The position numbers and the translations under genes were made by a program. A stretch of 15,119 nt of DNA from Acidobacteria bacterium UBA6911 (GTDB taxonomy: Bacteria > Acidobacteriota > UBA6911): NCBI GenBank assembly GCA_002451015.1, contig DKBB01000011.1, positions 22,093 to 37,211 on the forward strand. Reading direction: 5' to 3'. The notes beneath the pieces are model-generated. The model was not told the origin of the DNA. It did no database searches and worked only from the letters and a program-made list of their open reading frames with translations. This document shows positions 13,724 through 15,119 of this stretch, in pieces. The stretch's first letter is position 1; each line of letters begins with the position of its first letter.

Positions 13724-14746
13724 ATGCGTACCTACATACTGGCACTTTTCACACTTTTCGTTCTTTCAGCGGGAGTCATGCTCCCCGCGATGCAGGACCG
13801 TGACACTGCCAAGTTTTCCGTATCCGTAAACCTGGTTAAAGTGCCCATCAGCATCTTCGACGACCGCGGACGCATGGTCACCGATCTACGTAGAGAAAAC
13901 TTTCGAGTCTGGGAAGATAAAACGCTGCAGGAAATCCGAAGTTTCGGCCTGGACACAAAACCGGTTTCGGTAGTTCTGCTGCTGGATACCAGCGAGAGCG
14001 AGATAAAGGATTTGAATAAAATAAAGGATGCCGCCAAAGAGTTTACCAGGGTTCTTTCCGGCGGGGACCGTGTTTGCGTCATAACTTTCGACGAACAGGT
14101 TAATCTGATTCTGAACTGGACGGAGGATATGAAGAAAGCGCGCCAAGCGCTTGAAGACATCCGCCCCGGGTTCAGAACGGCACTTTACGATGCCATGTAC
14201 TTGGCGGCCAAGGAACAGCTCATGGATATTGAAGGACGCAAAGCCATAATCCTTTTAACGGATTGCCTGAATAATCATAGCCGTATCGGTTTCAAGGAGG
14301 CCTCCCTCAAAATAGTCCAGTCACAGGCTTCGCTGTATGTCATATCAAAAACCGTATTAATACGAAAAGAGGCCAAACGTGATCGAAGAGTCATCATGCT
14401 GAGCGATATTTACAAAAGACTTTTAGGCAGTGATCACAATTATATCGATGAGTTTTTCAATAGGAAGGAAGTGGAAATGACCGAGCTGGCCGAAAATACG
14501 GGCGGCCGGTGTTTTTTCCCGGGAGACTACGATCAGATAAAAAAAGACTATAGCGAGATAGCGAAGGAAATGAAAAGCAAACATTTCCTTACCTATGTCT
14601 CCAATCAGGCACTGTTGCCGGATACCTACCACCAGATTTCGATCGAATATCTGGAGCCCTCAAGCAGGATGACTTATCGTAAAGGTTATTATTACCGGCC
14701 CCGCACTCAGCAGCGCCCAAAGATTTTGGAACCCGCTTTTGAATAA
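13724..14746 (+). CDS. Secreted von Willebrand factor A domain protein (VWFA-related acidobacterial type)
   Basis: Function unknown; VWA domains bind proteins through a metal site. Length 340. Residues 1-~23 are a Sec-type signal: R2, then a hydrophobic stretch from about 4 to 20, cleavage probable near PAMQ. A short beta segment follows (VNLVKVPISIFDDRGRMVTDLRRENFRVWED), which is the hallmark N-terminal module of the acidobacterial VWA family. The VWA domain runs ~80-280. Its MIDAS residues are intact: D88-T-S90-E-S92 (DxSxS), T152 in GFRTALYDAMY and D180 in ILLTDC. The C-terminal ~60 residues (FLTYVSNQALLPDTYHQISIEY ... RKGYYYRP) match the closing strands seen in this family. The ATG at 13724 lacks a clear Shine-Dalgarno; a tiny ORF ends just before it. 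This is the main taxonomic marker in the window. Confidence 0.9.
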   Translation: MRTYILALFTLFVLSAGVMLPAMQDRDTAKFSVSVNLVKVPISIFDDRGRMVTDLRRENFRVWEDKTLQEIRSFGLDTKPVSVVLLLDTSESEIKDLNKIKDAAKEFTRVLSGGDRVCVITFDEQVNLILNWTEDMKKARQALEDIRPGFRTALYDAMYLAAKEQLMDIEGRKAIILLTDCLNNHSRIGFKEASLKIVQSQASLYVISKTVLIRKEAKRDRRVIMLSDIYKRLLGSDHNYIDEFFNRKEVEMTELAENTGGRCFFPGDYDQIKKDYSEIAKEMKSKHFLTYVSNQALLPDTYHQISIEYLEPSSRMTYRKGYYYRPRTQQRPKILEPAFE

Positions 14747-14868
14747 ACGACAGCGGCTGCGGACAAGTTCCGCCTGGCCCGGAACGCCGACGATTGCACC
14801 GGAAAGAAATTGCCGGATAGTCGAGAAGTTTGCTAAAGTATCGGCCTTTCGAACCGGAGGGAGAAAGG

Positions 14869-15119
14869 TTGCTGTCTAAAATTTTTTATCATTGGGAGAA
14901 ACGGCTTTCCCAAAGGGATACAAACCGAACGGTGAGGGATTTTGAGTGGGGCCTCGAATTTGTTTCGGAGAATGTCCGAACGGAAGATTCCAAAAAATTC
15001 CTGCTCGAGTATGCCCGTAAGGCTCTGGACGACAGTGATCGATATCATTCCTATTCCCGAATAGAAGACGTACAAATGACGGACCGGCATTTGACCTTCA
15101 CCTCTCCACTGCAGGGTAT
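14869..15119 (+). CDS. N-terminal part of a conserved hypothetical protein, possibly an alpha/beta hydrolase (runs off the right edge)
   Basis: Eighty-three codons are visible with no stop. The start is a TTG at 14869 with GGAGG 8 nt upstream; a TTG at 14830 is possible but has no Shine-Dalgarno, and a TAG closes the frame at 14818. The peptide begins with a basic/aromatic stretch (LSKIFYHWEKRLSQRDTNR), then VRDFEWGLEFV and a charged helix, and ends in LTFTSPLQG. The pattern 'WE-R-L ... RDTNR-V ... FEWG' followed by 'L-FTSP' recalls N-termini of acidobacterial proteins annotated as alpha/beta hydrolases. This is recollection of a pattern; no catalytic residue is inside the window. There is no signal peptide. 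It lies 122 nt after the VWA gene on the same strand; the gap contains a small hairpin, GTTCCG (14767-14772) / CGGAAC (14780-14785), without a T-run. Confidence 0.6.
   Translation, partial: MLSKIFYHWEKRLSQRDTNRTVRDFEWGLEFVSENVRTEDSKKFLLEYARKALDDSDRYHSYSRIEDVQMTDRHLTFTSPLQG

Noticed and set aside
1..15119. A new defence, mobile or biosynthetic system
   Set aside because: All full-length genes are core metabolism, translation, DNA metabolism or secreted family proteins. There are no transposases, integrases, att-like repeats, CRISPR-type repeats, toxin-antitoxin pairs or biosynthetic clusters.

Overview
The window reads as ordinary chromosomal housekeeping DNA with moderate GC. The best taxonomic pointer is the gene at 13724-14746. 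It encodes a secreted von Willebrand factor A protein of the type typical of Acidobacteriota (the VWFA-related acidobacterial family). A large adenosylcobalamin-dependent ribonucleotide reductase and a secreted glycine-zipper protein fit the same group. I place the organism in Acidobacteriota by inference from family knowledge, not from a database search; anything finer would be a guess.

Left part, minus strand (1-3760). Reading leftwards, the order is galU (UDP-glucose synthesis), purD and purE (two purine steps), then a partial mtaB (tRNA methylthiotransferase) running off the left edge. The purE stop and the mtaB start overlap by 8 nt, so these two are probably translationally coupled. galU is divergent from serS (3988-5259), and two good sigma70-like promoters overlap face to face between them.

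Middle part (5365-8064). Three genes alternate in orientation: a secreted beta-rich/glycine-zipper protein (minus), a two-lobed ACT-domain protein (plus) and a DEDDy-type 3'-5' exonuclease of the PolB-exonuclease-like family (minus). The last is divergent from nrdJ across a 428-bp non-coding stretch.

Right part (8065-15119). nrdJ (class II ribonucleotide reductase with C-terminal TSCPD and zinc-binding segments) ends at a textbook intrinsic terminator. malQ (4-alpha-glucanotransferase) and ilvE (branched-chain aminotransferase) converge on a 34-bp perfect palindrome that fills the whole gap between their stop codons. The VWA gene follows, then the first 83 codons of another reading frame starting at a TTG.

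I found no mobile element, CRISPR array, tRNA or rRNA gene, phage gene or recognisable defence system. The most notable points are cis-regulatory: the perfect palindrome, an inverted repeat around a tandem repeat before malQ, the overlapping divergent promoters, and the coupled purE-mtaB pair with its TTG start. None of these amounts to a new system on sequence alone.
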